Positions 10,349 through 22,629 are shown, counted from the first letter of the stretch. The stretch is DNA of 64,000 nucleotides from Trifolium pratense (GCF_020283565.1 NC_060064.1:26680337-26744336), one strand, 5' to 3'. The notes: generated by a model from the letters alone, not told the origin. Numbers and translations are program-made.

Positions 10349-12175
10349 ATGGTGAGAGAACACAGAGTCGATTCCTTCTACACAAAACTCCGTCAATCCG
10401 CCCACTCATCCTCCGCCACATCCCCCGTCCTCATCTTCCCTTCAACCTCCGACGTCGATTCACTCTGCTCACTCAAAATCATTTTCAAAATCCTTCAATC
10501 CGATTCAATTCAATACGCTTGTTACCCCGTTTCGTCTTTTCGTGAAATTCACAATTACGCTAAACCTACAACCCTTGATTCTGATCCTATTTCAATTCTT
10601 TTAATTAATTGGGGCTCTCATAGAGATCTACGGAAAATTCTTAACCTAGGTCCAAACGCAACCGTTTTTGTAATTGATAGTCACCGTCCGATTCATCTTC
10701 ATAATCTTAGTGACCAGAATGATAAAGTTGTTGTTCTTTTTACACAAGAAGATGAAAAACAAGCGGATCTTGCTTATGATTTTGAGTTTCCTTTAACTGC
10801 TCTTGCTAATGCTTCTACAACAATTGACTCCGATTCTGACTCTGATTCAGGGTCGGATTCGGAGTCTGATTCGGATTCAGAACACGAAGATGAACAAGAA
10901 TCGAGAAAGAAAAGGAAGCGAAAGAGAAATTCGGAAGATGGTGAACCGGGAGAAGAACAAGAACAAGAAGAAGAAGAGAGGCAAGATCCGGTTAAACTGT
11001 ATAGAAAGAGGAAGAAAGAGTATTATCGATTGGGGACTTTTCACGGTAAGCCTTCGGGTTGTTTGATGTATGAACTTGCGCATTTTCTTAGGAAGAATAC
11101 CGATGAATTGCTTTGGTTAGCGTGTTTGTCGTTAACGGATCAATTTGTTCATGAGAGGTTAAGTGATGAGAGGTATAGTGATGGTGTTATGGAGTTGGAA
11201 CAGTATATTAATAGTTCTGGTAATTTAGATGCTGTTAATTCGGTTACTTTGAAAGATGGAACGAAAATTAGGGCACCGAATTCGTCTAGGATTGCTTATG
11301 AGGATGAACCGAAGCTGATGTTGTTGCAGGAGTGGAATTTGTTTGATTCGATGCTTTGTAGTTCGTACATTGCGACGAAGTTGAAGACGTGGAGTGATAA
11401 TGGGATGAAGAAATTGAAGCTTTTGTTGGCTAGAATGGGGTTTGCTCTTTCTGATTGTCAACAGAAGTTTCAGTATATGAATGTTGAGGTGAAACGGAAG
11501 ATGAAACGCGAGTTTGAGAAGTTTTTGCCTGAATATGGACTTACTGATTTTTATTATCGCGGGTTTTTGAGGATTCATGGTTATAGTTCAAAAGTTTCTG
11601 CTGCTGATGTTGTTTATGGGGTTACTGCACTTTTGGAATCGTTTGTGAATTCGGATGGTTCTTGTGCTTCAATGCAGTTTAATGTGGCGTTTGATGCACT
11701 TTCTTTGAACAATGTTGATAAACTTAAAGTTGGGATGCAACAAGCTATTAAGGTTCAGAGAGCGATTTTGAGGCAGGGAAGTGTTGCGATTACAAAAAAC
11801 GGTTACATTCGAAGTGGAAGGAAGTTTCGATGGGTAAAACTTGAGGATTCTGCAGAGTCGAGATTGTTGGGGTATCCTCAAGCTTTGACAAAGTTTTGTT
11901 ATTTTCTAATGGATGCTTTGAGAGAAAAGGGTGCAAGGATGAAGCCTTTGATTTGTGCTTGTATGTCTCAGGAACCAAATAAAGTTCTTGTTGTTGGGGT
12001 CTGTGGGAGGCCACGTTTGGCTGCTGCTCAAGGAAACGCATTTGGGGTTGCGTTTAGAAGTGCGGCTGAAGACGTTGACAGTGAGTTTTTCCATGAGTTG
12101 TTTGAGTCTTCTTGGATTGTGTTAGAATCTAAATCAGTTAATTCTTTCATGGTTAAGTTGACTGAGAAACTTTGA
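10349..12175 (+). CDS. CDC45: CDC45 replication initiation protein
   Basis: A single uninterrupted 608-residue frame. CDC45 joins MCM2-7 and GINS to form the CMG replicative helicase in the nucleus and is needed to fire origins and move forks. The N-terminus MVREHRVDSFYTKL and the segment VFVIDSHRPIHLHN (106-119) match the degenerate RecJ/DHH-like fold of CDC45. Residues about 160-211 form an acidic, serine-rich linker (repeated SD, then basic RKKRKRKR and a Glu-rich run). After it the conserved YYRLGTFHGKPSGCLMYELA segment (225-244) begins the helical half. I chose the ATG at 10349 because it gives the family's MVREHRV start; the frame upstream continues open but is pyrimidine-rich leader. 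No intron is evident. An E2F-like site lies upstream. The length is close to plant orthologues of about 600 residues. Confidence 0.95.
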   Translation: MVREHRVDSFYTKLRQSAHSSSATSPVLIFPSTSDVDSLCSLKIIFKILQSDSIQYACYPVSSFREIHNYAKPTTLDSDPISILLINWGSHRDLRKILNLGPNATVFVIDSHRPIHLHNLSDQNDKVVVLFTQEDEKQADLAYDFEFPLTALANASTTIDSDSDSDSGSDSESDSDSEHEDEQESRKKRKRKRNSEDGEPGEEQEQEEEERQDPVKLYRKRKKEYYRLGTFHGKPSGCLMYELAHFLRKNTDELLWLACLSLTDQFVHERLSDERYSDGVMELEQYINSSGNLDAVNSVTLKDGTKIRAPNSSRIAYEDEPKLMLLQEWNLFDSMLCSSYIATKLKTWSDNGMKKLKLLLARMGFALSDCQQKFQYMNVEVKRKMKREFEKFLPEYGLTDFYYRGFLRIHGYSSKVSAADVVYGVTALLESFVNSDGSCASMQFNVAFDALSLNNVDKLKVGMQQAIKVQRAILRQGSVAITKNGYIRSGRKFRWVKLEDSAESRLLGYPQALTKFCYFLMDALREKGARMKPLICACMSQEPNKVLVVGVCGRPRLAAAQGNAFGVAFRSAAEDVDSEFFHELFESSWIVLESKSVNSFMVKLTEKL

Positions 12176-14934
12176 TGCTGTGTTGAGCTTAGTGACTCAT
12201 TTATCTTAGTTTGTTGTACTATGATTTATAGTAACCTTGTTTTAAATTTTACTACCTTTTACACTGTCACCACCTGATTTGTTGAGTTGTTACTTTCATG
12301 TAAACATATTATCATTACAATTTCAAACTGATGTTTGAATCACGAGTTCTTCCTCGACTTAGTTCACATATCAAGCTCCAAATTTTCAATTAACAATGTT
12401 AGAATGTAATGTTGAAAATGAACTATTGTTGTAGAGTTTTTTTATTTTAATTTTTGAAGTATTGCAAGTTAATTGTAATGAATCCACTTACATGAAATGG
12501 AAGTTCAAATGTGTTTTTATTTCATTGAAAGAAGGATTACAATCTGTTAACAACTAACTTTGTTGATGCAGTTTATTAACTTGGCATCTCACTGAAGTCC
12601 CTGGTTTAACTGTTTTCTCTAGTATCATTTCATTAATAAATCAAGTGAACATTGTTTCTTGCTGTTTTTCTTTCTACAAGAAAAATACTCAACTTTGAGG
12701 TTATGAATTTTGAACCTCAAAGAATACTTTAAACTTGGGATTGAGAGTAGTAGCATGTTTCAGGTCTTGTGTTTATCAGTGTTATCTTTGTCTTGTTGAA
12801 TACTAGTAGTAACTTAATCAACTATAACTTCAATTACCATGTTTTCTTACTTTTATTTTCCTTCTAAAGTTTTATCACATTTCTCCTGGATCACTTATTT
12901 CATTTTTTCTTTTTCAATGGTCTTGTTATTTTAAGAGTTTCAGAAGTGTGAATGTGAGCTATTTCCTTATAGATTTTCACTACTTCCAGAAGTTGTTTCT
13001 TCAAAACAGAATTTACATATACATGCCTTGACAAATAATGTCTTTTAGTTTATGTTTCAAATGATGTCTTTTAGTTTATGTTTCAAAGTATTGACTAACT
13101 CATGCTTGGATTGAATAAGGCTAGAAAAGTGGAAATAAGACCAGATATAATTTGATCATTCTGACAGTGTAAGCATAGTTGTACTGTCATAACATGTCTT
13201 TTAGTTTTTGCTGATCACAGAAAGCAAGACTAGTTTCTAAACTCGTAAAACAAAATAAATTTGCTTAGAATTGAACCACAATAGGGGTTTGTATTGCCTC
13301 CTTCTGTGTTGAAGAATATATATGCATTGATGTTATGTTAGTCTCAAGTAATTCTTTTCGTGTTCTGCATACACAACTAAGCCCGTGTGTTTTGAAAATT
13401 TAAGAAGCACCGTGTCACTATACGTGCACTAACTAAGATTTCCAGCTTCGAAAAATCCACATCGAATAAAGTATAAACATAGAGACGCGAGAAAATTCCA
13501 CATAATGTGGATCCAAACTTGCTGTAAAGGGAGAAGCAATATCAATTTCAGTTGTACATCCAACCCCCTAGTTCTTTTGGCTAGACCTTGTGTTGCAGGC
13601 TTACCATAAATATTTGTTGTGGTTTTTATCATGAAGAATTAGTTGTATAAAATGCCTACTTCCCAACTTGTCAAATATGGTGATTGATGACAAGCTGCAT
13701 ACTTTTGTATATGTACTAAACCACAAGTACAAACCAGTTCCGTTCATCTAATAGATCAAAGTCTGGATTAACTCATGCTTGGATTAAATAAGACTGGGTA
13801 TAACCATGTAAGCATAGTTGTACTTGTACTGTCATAACATGGCCAAAACCAGTTTTGCCATGGGGTATATCAATTCCAAAGGTGTATCTATTTGAAATAG
13901 AGTAAAACCTGCTCTCATTAACCTTTAACTAAGAATAGATTACCCATAAAATGAATTACACTAAGTTTATGCATTTGAAACTAATTCCACTCCAGTGTTA
14001 CTATTCTAGTTTGTACAATTGTATTTGTACCTACCAATTAAGAGTCTCTTAATTCAACTAAGCTTTGAATGACGAGCTTTTCATGAGAAGTAAAATATTG
14101 AATTTTAATCTTCACAGTTGAACATAGCAATCCAAATAACAATCAACAGAAATTCAATGTTTCTTGGGCCGCAGCTTCAGTTATTGTAACATTAATCGAA
14201 AATATATAAGCCGTGTCAAGGGTTTGAAACCAATAGGAATACTATTTTCAACTAGTGAAGCAGTTGCCAGTGTCAGCTATGGACAAATACTGCGCAACAA
14301 GATGAAAATTCAAACCAATTTCCTGAGCTGTATTGGCATAGCAGTAAAAATTGTGATAACTGATAACTAGACAATGGTAGTTCAACACTATAGAACTGGA
14401 ATCACAAATTATTAAGTCATCAGAGAAGAACGTGTAACAAATATTATATAGATCTCTGCTAAATACAGATAAATTGAATTTAAAGCGTGGAAGTTACTTA
14501 TACAAAATATCACAATCTTGCGTGCAAAACGCTTACTTTTCAAATGAAAGGAAGAAACACAGAAGACACAAATTCAAGACAAAGGCACTTTGGCAAAGTT
14601 TCACCACAGGCAAAGAGAACCTTTAATATTTACATATAAACGGGTAGAATTTAGATCCTCTAAACTGAGACGTCCACTTTGAAGAGTGAATTGCGGGTTA
14701 AAACCATTGATTAAAGATCAATGGTTTAGACTGCAATGAAATACGAACATTTCCATAATAAACTATCAAATTGTTAAAATCTCAATGGTTGACCGTTATA
14801 ATTCCGCACTTTACCCTTTAAAGTACACCCCTCATAATAAAGGAGTTAATTATAGGTGTGGTAGTCGTACACGCCTCATGACCATTCAAAACACTAATCT
14901 TATCTTCTCTGAATATAAATCGCACTTTCTATAA
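12176..14934. other. CDC45 3' region and intergenic spacer
   Basis: AT-rich sequence between the convergent CDC45 and RIN4-type genes. It includes a short direct repeat near 13043-13086 (ATGTCTTTTAGTTTATGTTT twice) and a repeated AACTCATGCTTGGATT motif at about 13095 and 13770. No gene was recognised. Confidence 0.6.
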
Positions 14935-17740
14935 TCATTTTCTGCTCCAGAAAAAGCAGCAACCCTGTAAAAGCAAGGAAGAGAACAAAGAGAAACAATG
15001 AAGCATCAAAATGGTGATAATTTAACACATCTTAATAAGCAGGTTTTGCAAGTATACCTGAGCTTTGTCATTCGCAGGTTGGTTTCGGATAACATATGAT
15101 CTCCCGTTGGGTGTGCCTGGCGCATTTCCAGCCGCAACATGTTTCTCCTCACGCACTTTGTCGAAAATGTGAGTGTAGCCATCAGCTGATGCAGGGTCAC
15201 TCTCATCCCAATCACCAAACTTTGGAACAGCGGCACTTTTATCAGGCTGCCAATAGCCAAACCAGAGTCATTAAAACACAGAAAAACTCAAAAATCGTCT
15301 GTGAAGGGAAGTTTCATAAAGATTCAGAAGTCAAATGCCCAAAAATAAAAAAAACTAACATTTTCATCTTCTCGATTGACTGATCTCAATCGAGATCTTC
15401 CTGGTGTACCATGACTTCCTTCATATGAGCTCTTTCCTTCCCAAGAAGGACTATCTCTGCCAGGGGTTTTAGCCTGGCGATGAAGAGGTGAACGTTCGAC
15501 ACTGTACTCCGAGCCAGCAGTACTTTGTCTTGAAGGTCTTCTGCGGTTATCAGCAGAAGCTACTCCATGGCCTCCAGGACGAAGCACAGAATCACCAGCA
15601 CTCTTGTTTAAATTGTCGTGACGAGCCGGCGAGTTAACAAATTGCTTAAGATCACCATTTTGTAACTCATCATGTGTTGATTTCACTGATCCTTTTTCAG
15701 ATAGATTCTCTGAATGAACTCTTGGTTTTGGAGGAATTTCGTCAGCAGAAGATGAACTTTGAAGAACTAAATCTGAATTTTCCTCAGGGTCATTTGGATT
15801 AATCATTTTGGAGCCAGGTCGAGTTTTCCGGGCTTTGTCAAAATAAGCTGTGTAAGGAACATCATTTTCACCTTCCCAATTGCCAAACTTTGGAACATGA
15901 GAACGTTGCTGTCAAATTGACACACATTGAAGAGATCCTATTAAAACTATTCTTGTATGAATCACATAAAATAATAAACTTATATGCTAATGAAAACTTA
16001 AGCCCTTGCAGCCATATTGATCAAAAACCAGATGAACATATTTAAAAGATACATGCAATTTGAAGTTTACAAACTTAATTATACAAACTTAATTAAATGT
16101 TGCTTCTACATACTACAATTGTATTCTAAGATGTCTCTTGGTACAAATTATTGCAATCGAGCAAGAACCTCTTCACATTCTACAACAGAGAACTAATTTC
16201 ATATATCACTTTTATGTTACATTCAGTCCTGACTACTCGAGAACAAAGATCAGTGTTGAAACTTCTTTAATATGCTTGAATTTCAATAGTTGACAATATT
16301 CATCAAGTTTCTTGTGCTATTATAAAAACAATCAATATTCTAAATACTCTATTGTAAAGGTCATTAATTTAGTGAAATTTACTTTATCTCAAGGAACAGG
16401 CAAGGAATTAACCACACCACAAGGGTATACAGATATCATACTGCGAACAATCACCTGCCAAAGGAACAAAGTTATTGTGATTCTGTAATCACATTACATG
16501 ATCACCATATCTTTAAGAAAACATAATCTAGACTTCAAAATATTTATTTTGGCACCGTTAAATAGAGTTCTACATCATTTCCTCAGTCTAACTTTTCCGA
16601 AAGTCTCTTAACCATTATTCTTTAGCTTTTATTTTGGTTGTCTTTGTCTACCTTAAGGTAGTTGTTGTAGATGGAACTTCTCAAAAAATCCTTCGACGTC
16701 TCTTACAAATATATTAGACTGACTCAAGTAACGGAGTATTATTTCAAACGAAGGAGAAAAAAGATGGGTGAATTAATCTGTGTAAACTGTAAAGTATATC
16801 ATATCAGACACATACAAGTAATATTTGACAGAAAGTGGAAACAACCGCAGGGCATATATTTTCCCCTTTTATACTTCTAAAAGAAATACATAAAGAAGTT
16901 TAAATTGAATCACTAAACTATCCAAAATATGCAATATAATTAGCCTCATCCACTCAAAATTCATTCAATATGCTAACAAATTTCTACAATAGCAGCATAT
17001 CTTCTCATTCTCATGTGTTGCGAAGTTGTTACCATTGTAAATTTTATTTTATTTTTTAAAAATTGGAGAAGGAGGAAATTTTATTAATCAGCACTAATGA
17101 CCATTTTACAACTGTTTCCGAGAGAATTTGAACTCGGCACCTAGAGGTTACAAGGTTAAGCTCTTGACACTGAACTAGCACCTCAAGTGTAAATATTCAC
17201 ACACACACACACATAAAAAATATATAAATAGTAACAATTTTCAGGTGCAAACACTATGACAACTCAGAGACTATAAATAGTCACATGTCGGTGTGAGTCA
17301 CGAGACCTATTTTCAGCTTCTTCAATCTGAAGTGTCGGTACTACTGTTACATACCTATTGTCACATGGTCCCAATAAGCATGAAAATAGTTACTTATTTA
17401 TAGTTGGTTTATCAGCTGAGGAACATAGCATATTGAGACCAATGTTTTAAGAACCGAACCAGATCAAAATTGAATCAAATTATGGTCAATTATTCAGAAA
17501 ACAAAAATATTAAAGAGATTGAAAAGGGGGAAAATTTTAAAATTAAAAATAAACAAAGGGGTTAGCTGCAATTGACATATCAAAAGATTACAACATAATG
17601 CAAGAGATTTGAAACTAAATTTCTCAACCCTTTTTCCTTAAAACTTCGTAGCATAAAAGTACACAAAAACAAGACGAAACAATGATCAAAATAATTGACA
17701 AAAAAGGAGAGAGGAAAGAGAAGAAACTCACTGTTGACAT
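14935..17740 (-). CDS. RIN4: RIN4-type immune regulator with two NOI domains
   Basis: Four exons on the minus strand, all joining in phase 0: 17732-17740 (MST, donor GTGAGT), 15360-15908, 15058-15246 and 14935-14964, giving 258 residues. Exon 2 opens with QRSHVPKFGNWEGENDVPY, the N-terminal NOI domain. Exon 3 carries the second NOI domain, VPKFGDWDESDPASADGYTH (193-212). Exon 4 encodes GCCFFWSRK, whose Cys251-Cys252 are the expected palmitoylation site anchoring RIN4 to the plasma membrane. Both VPKFGxW motifs match the AvrRpt2 cleavage consensus. RIN4 is a negative regulator of plant immunity guarded by NLR receptors. The middle (about 40-180) is polar and probably disordered. The micro-exon supplying the start codon lies 1.8 kb upstream and is the least certain part; many relatives begin MAQRSHVPKF, so another start exon is possible. 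Confidence 0.9.
17095..17185 (-). mobile_element. SINE-like fragment in RIN4 intron 1
   Basis: The minus strand has GCTAGTTCAGTGT (box A-like) and GAGTTCAAATTCTC (box B-like), then an AT-rich tail. This is the layout of a tRNA-derived SINE. It sits in the long first intron of the RIN4-type gene. Confidence 0.45.
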
Positions 17741-20063
17741 CGGTTACTAAATTTAGTTTGAGAAAATAGGCACAACCCAGAATTTGTAGAGGTGAATTGT
17801 TGAAGAAAGTTGAGATTTTTGGTTGGATCAGGGAGTACAAAGATGAGCACTCAGAGAAGAAGAAGAAGAATAAGCTTTTCCGTACAATTGAAAGAGTGAA
17901 AAAGAGATTGAATGGAAAAATAATGGACTTTTGAGTTTAGAAAGAGGTTTATCAACCGATGACCGGCGCCACCGGTAATGTAAATGTTTGACTCTTCTCT
18001 ATTTTTCTATGCAATGTAACATAACATTGAAAATGCCACGTTACTTCATAAACATTATTCAAATTAATTTCATATTTGCATTGTGTTCCAAATTTCCAAT
18101 AGGATAAGAAATAACGATAACAATATAAGATACAGCTAAATCGATAGGATATTGTATTATATATGTAAGAGGTTGGAGTTTGAATCTTGATCATCTCATG
18201 TATTCACCATATGGATAAAATTTCTAATCACTAAGCTATTTGACATATATATATATATATATATATAAGGTATAATAATACTTAATAATTTTTAAAGTAT
18301 CGAATATTTTGTCGTGTATGATGTACAGAATGTTTTATTTTTTTGCATTGAGGTGGACAAAATGTTTATTTCGATACTTTAAACAACTTATACTTGTAAG
18401 ATAAATATGTACTTGAGACAAATAGTTCTCTTGCCTTCATTTAGTTAGGGTTAGGGACAATAACTTTGTTTATCTTCGGTCTCTTGCCTCCATTTTTTTT
18501 TACAACTTTTGCCTTCGATTTGTTTAGTGTTAAACACAATTTTAAAATTAAATGCTTATTAGATATTGATTTCTTAGCAGCTTGATCTATTGGACGTCGT
18601 TGAAGGTCTTATTTAGCACAAACAGACTCCCTTGAAGGTTCTATCTTTGCTTGGAGACTGTCGCGTAATTGGTTGCCAACTAAAAAAAATTTGGCAATGC
18701 GAGACATCATCACTCTAGATGCAGAGGCATGGAAAAAACAACAACTTTTAACTTATAACTTTTTTTCACTAAAAAAAAATTAAGATTTAGTAAACAATTT
18801 TTATTTTATTTAAAAAGTTATTATTTTTAACTTTATAGTTAAAAGAACTTTCAAACCTAAAAAAATGGCAAACAAGTAACACAAATTTCAAGTCTAAAAC
18901 ACCGGAGCAAGGGTGGTTTACTTATCAAACTCCAATTATGGTTTACATCATGAATTGGTTTTGCTTTCAAAAACCTCACACATGCAAACTAGTTAAAAAC
19001 TTAGAAGTTATTATACTTTATGATCTACGATTGAAATATTATCAAAACTTTATACTTTTTGTTGATGAATCTTCATACAATTTATATTTAAAAAGTAAAA
19101 GTACTTTATCGAATTATCAAGAGACAACATACAATTGGTACATGTTATTACATTACACTAGTTTTTATTCTAATGAGTTTCATATTTATAAACTGTGGTA
19201 TAATATAAAACATTGGATATATTTAATATTTATGTTATAAGGTATTTTTTTATATAAAATAAAATAACACAAACTAATAAATTTTAACAATCTACCTAAG
19301 ATCTGTCAAAAAAATAAAAAAATCTACCTAAGATCTGTAGAAAAACACGGTTTTAAAATTACAACGTTTATGAATGGATTTTAATATTGCAACTATATTT
19401 ATCAAATGTAATACTACTACCTTGTGTCTATAGCTTTTAGGTAGGAATAATCTCTCTTTGAACACAATTTTAATATTACACTTATTGATGACTAAGACTA
19501 ATTTGTACCCACATGGTCTTTAATTAATATATTTCCCTAAACAGTTTGGTATGCACATTGCAATAAATTTTACAAAAATATCTGCATGCAAAATATATGA
19601 TAAATCAAAACAAATTAAATAATTTATTCAGATTATATGAACAAAGTTCAACCCCAAAGATTTTAAAATATTTCACGACTTCTTATAATTGAGATTTTCA
19701 AAAATAACTTAGATGAATTTTTTTTTCGTCATCAGTATTCAGTTCACATGATTTTTTAATTTGATCTGGAAGTCAGTTCTGACATCAAGTGGTTTTCATC
19801 TTCCTTCTGATTTTAGTTGCATTTAAAAACCATTTAAGTTAAATAAAACTTTTTTAAAAAAAATCATTTAAGTTAGATGAGTTATTGATTAAAAAATGCC
19901 GAAAATGTGGATCCCTCTTGATAGATTGTCTAATTGCACGATAAAAGTCCCACACCAGCTGTGTATGGGCCGGCCGGGACACTTCGTTATTGGAACGATA
20001 TTTGTAGCAACTAGTATGTAGTTGAATTAAAAAAAGCCAAAATAAAACCATAAGAAATAAAAT
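17741..20063. other. RIN4 5' flank and AT-rich intergenic DNA
   Basis: Contains the probable RIN4 leader and promoter (17741 to about 17950), an AT dinucleotide run at 18247-18268, and otherwise AT-rich sequence without a recognisable gene. A 100-codon frame at 18938-19240 has composition typical of random AT-rich DNA. Confidence 0.6.
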
Positions 20064-20657
20064 ACAGCTTCTCGTAATCGTATATAAAAAAAATATATTA
20101 ACTTATATGCATATATAGTACGTAACTATAAAAACATTTTAATTACATATGTATCAAGTTAGGATTTGGATTTTGATAGAGTATATATGGAGTTAATTAA
20201 TTGCGTCATGAAGTTACCGTTGGATGATCATTTATATCGGACTTAAGAGCAATTAGTATATAAATAAGTGTGTTAACACATCTTTATTCAAAATTTTAAG
20301 TCATTATATTACCTCAATTTTTTCAAACAATGTGAGATTAGTAACTCACCTCACACTTGCCACAACAATCTTTTCTCTTAAGTGTGAGTCATTCAATTTT
20401 TATGTTTTTATTTAAGTGGAAGTTTTTTTCATCCATGCATTTGTACCGCCATTTATCACCTCAAGAGAAAACAATGCCTAAATAGAAACATATTTGCACG
20501 CTAACACACAGAAATTTCAATTGATGTTTCAATATAATTTACCAAACTCAATAGGCTTTAGTGGATTTATATGATGCAAAGAGATTTAAGGAAAAATAAA
20601 TATGAGTGGTATCCCGAAAATCTCATAATTAAGTAGTGGATTTTAGAGTTACTAAAT
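20064..20657. repeat. Left copy of a 0.6 kb direct duplication
   Basis: This segment, beginning ACAGCTTCTCGTAATCG and ending GAGTTACTAAAT, is repeated with only scattered differences at 22627-23230. No coding potential was recognised. Confidence 0.9.
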
Positions 20658-20825
20658 TTTTGAAAAACTAAAAACATTAAAAACTGATTTTTTAATTATT
20701 TAAAAAAAACTGAATTTTTTAATTATTTTTAAAAATTAAAAACATTAAAAACTGATTTTTTTTTAATTATTTTTAAAATAATTATTAAAAATCTGATTTT
20801 TAAAATAAAATAATATTAAAATAGT

Positions 20826-20985
20826 ATGGGTGGTTGGTGGTGGCCGGCCGCCGGAGCACCACCACCGGCCGCCGTGAAAGTCGTCGGAGGTCCGCCGGAA
20901 ACCGCCATCCGCCGCCGTCCCGGCCGGAGCGCCGTCGCACCGGCCGCCGGTGGTCTGGCGTTGACCACCGGTCCTCCACCCCTCT
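20826..20985. other. Isolated GC-rich patch
   Basis: About 160 bp very rich in CCGCCG, GGCCGG and CACCGG motifs interrupts AT-rich DNA. It has the look of a proline/glycine-coding or transposon-borne CpG cluster. No bounded reading frame or terminal repeats could be assigned, so its origin is unknown. Confidence 0.6.
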
Positions 20986-21062
20986 TTTAATTAATTATTT
21001 TATTATATAATAAAGAATTTTAAAAAATTGAATATTGGGTCTGAATTAGCTATTGAGCCTAA

Positions 21063-22242
21063 GGAATTTTTTTTTTCTACCCCAACAATTATTCATCCAC
21101 CCCAACATTAATTTTGAATGGACGAATTTGCCCTCATATATGCTGCAAAAAAAATTGGTTACCGGAACACTTTGGAAAAAGTGTTCTGGTATGTCAATTT
21201 TTTTTTGTTACCGGAACACTTTGGAAAGTGTTCAGGTATATAAAATTTTTCTAAATTTTTTTTTGTTACCGGAACACTTTGGAAAAAAGTGTTCAGGTAT
21301 GTAAAAAAAAATTTTGATTACCGGACCACTTTGAAAAAAATGTTCAGGTATGTAATTTTTTATTTGTTACCGGAACACTTTAAAAAAAAGTGTTCAGTAT
21401 GTAAATTGTTTTTTTAAGTGTGTTCCGGTATGGATTTTTTTTTTTTTTTTGTTACCCTGCACTTCCACTTCTCAAAGAAAGACCAATGAAACCGCCGGTC
21501 GAACTCATGAGAAGATTAGAAGCGGCGACTGAACCAACAAGAGTTGCAGAAGAGGAAGCCATATTTCCTCACCATAGTCCTTCAAACTCAATCCCACAAA
21601 TCACCAAAATCTAAAATCACAGAAAAATATCACTACTATTGTCTAATTATATAACAAGGAGTGTAAAAATCAAGACTTTACATCGATCCAAACATAAAAA
21701 AATGAAACTTTAAACATCCCCATTAACTCAATTAAGTTTAATTTCAATAAAATCATAGTGACAATGATTAAAAATTAACAAAATCCTATAATGCAAAAAG
21801 GGGGCATTCATGAAAAAAGTTGATAAAATTGATGAAAATGAAGTGAATAATGTAATTGAAGCAAAAGGGTATAAGAAAATTACCAGTAAATTCAAAAATG
21901 AAGATCCAAAAAAGGAGAAAGAGAAAATAAAGTATGAATGAAAGAACGAGAAAGAGATGTTGAAATAATTATAAGGGTACTATAGCTTTGCGGAGATCGT
22001 CAATGAAGAGAAAAGAAAGAAGCAACTGTTAATATTGTTGGGGTAAAGGGATCGATACCGGAACACACTTTAAAGTGTTTCGGTAACAACAAAATTTCTA
22101 AGATTTTTCTTATACCGGAACACATTTTCAGAAACAATAAACTAAAAAAATAATAAAATATATTAATATAAGGGTATAATAGGAATATTTTAAAATATGT
22201 TGGAGTAAAGTGATAAATGTAGGGGTAGGAAAAAAAAATTCC
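21063..22242. mobile_element. MULE-type element with captured gene fragment (Pack-MULE candidate)
   Basis: The ends are inverted repeats: the left starts GGAATTTTTTTTTTCTACCC and the right, read on the minus strand, starts AGGAATTTTTTTTTCCTACC; CCAACA is conserved further in. The 9-bp direct repeat TGAGCCTAA flanks the element (21054-21062 and 22243-22251), matching Mutator-type target duplications. Near the left end there are about five diverged repeats of TTACCGGAACACTTT followed by AGTGTTC; the right end has related inverted copies. Between them lies sequence of a different character, with a short minus-strand frame resembling a plastid-targeted protein start. No transposase frame is visible. 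Confidence 0.75.
21452..21562 (-). pseudogene. Captured 5' exon fragment resembling a transit peptide
   Basis: A 36-residue frame begins MASSSATLVGSVAASNLLMS and continues with serine, glycine and arginine-rich sequence to a stop at 21452-21454. High Ser/Ala content, no acidic residues and an Ala at position 2 are typical of chloroplast transit peptides. It ends just before the repeated terminal part of the host element, so only the first exon of some nuclear gene appears to have been captured. The donor gene is unknown. Expression is not implied. Confidence 0.5.
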
Positions 22243-22446
22243 TGAGCCTAAATTTTCAAACCAATTCCAAACCAAATTACAAAATGTGGTTATGGTTTAT
22301 AATTGGTGTTTTTTTATTGGAGTGGTGTGTTTTTTTTTTTTAAATGGATTTTGCAAACTAAAATTGGATATGGATTGGTTAGTAATTTGGTTAAGGATAA
22401 CCAAATTTTTTGCACACCCCTAGATACCATTTTTGCTCTGATACCA

Positions 22447-22629
22447 TGTTAAGAAACATGGCATTCATGGGAGAAGAGAGAAAATAGCTCAAAAGTGTAT
22501 AATATTGATCATGGAAAAATATTACAAAATGAGAAAAGTGAGTGTAAAAAATTACATCAAAGCCTATATATAGGCATCAAGAAACTACTAACTAATTCTC
22601 CTAATTACTAACTAACTATATATTTAACA
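22447..22629 (-). mobile_element. LTR with adjoining primer binding site, remnant of an LTR retrotransposon
   Basis: On the minus strand a 183-bp segment starts TGTTAAATATATAG and ends TTTCTTAACA, with 5'-TG...CA-3' ends. It is followed directly by TGGTATCAGAGC (plus coordinates 22435-22446), the tRNA-Met primer binding site. This is therefore the 5' LTR of a minus-strand element. No coding region or second LTR was found nearby, so the rest has been lost. Confidence 0.75.

Noticed and set aside
10054..10545. 163-codon frame overlapping the CDC45 start
   Set aside because: Runs in another frame over the CDC45 leader and N-terminus, with low-complexity Asn/Lys/Pro content; CDC45 family match settles the coding frame.
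18938..19240. 100-codon plus-strand frame
   Set aside because: Tyr/Leu/Ile/Asn-rich composition expected of random AT-rich DNA, with no recognisable motif or splice context.
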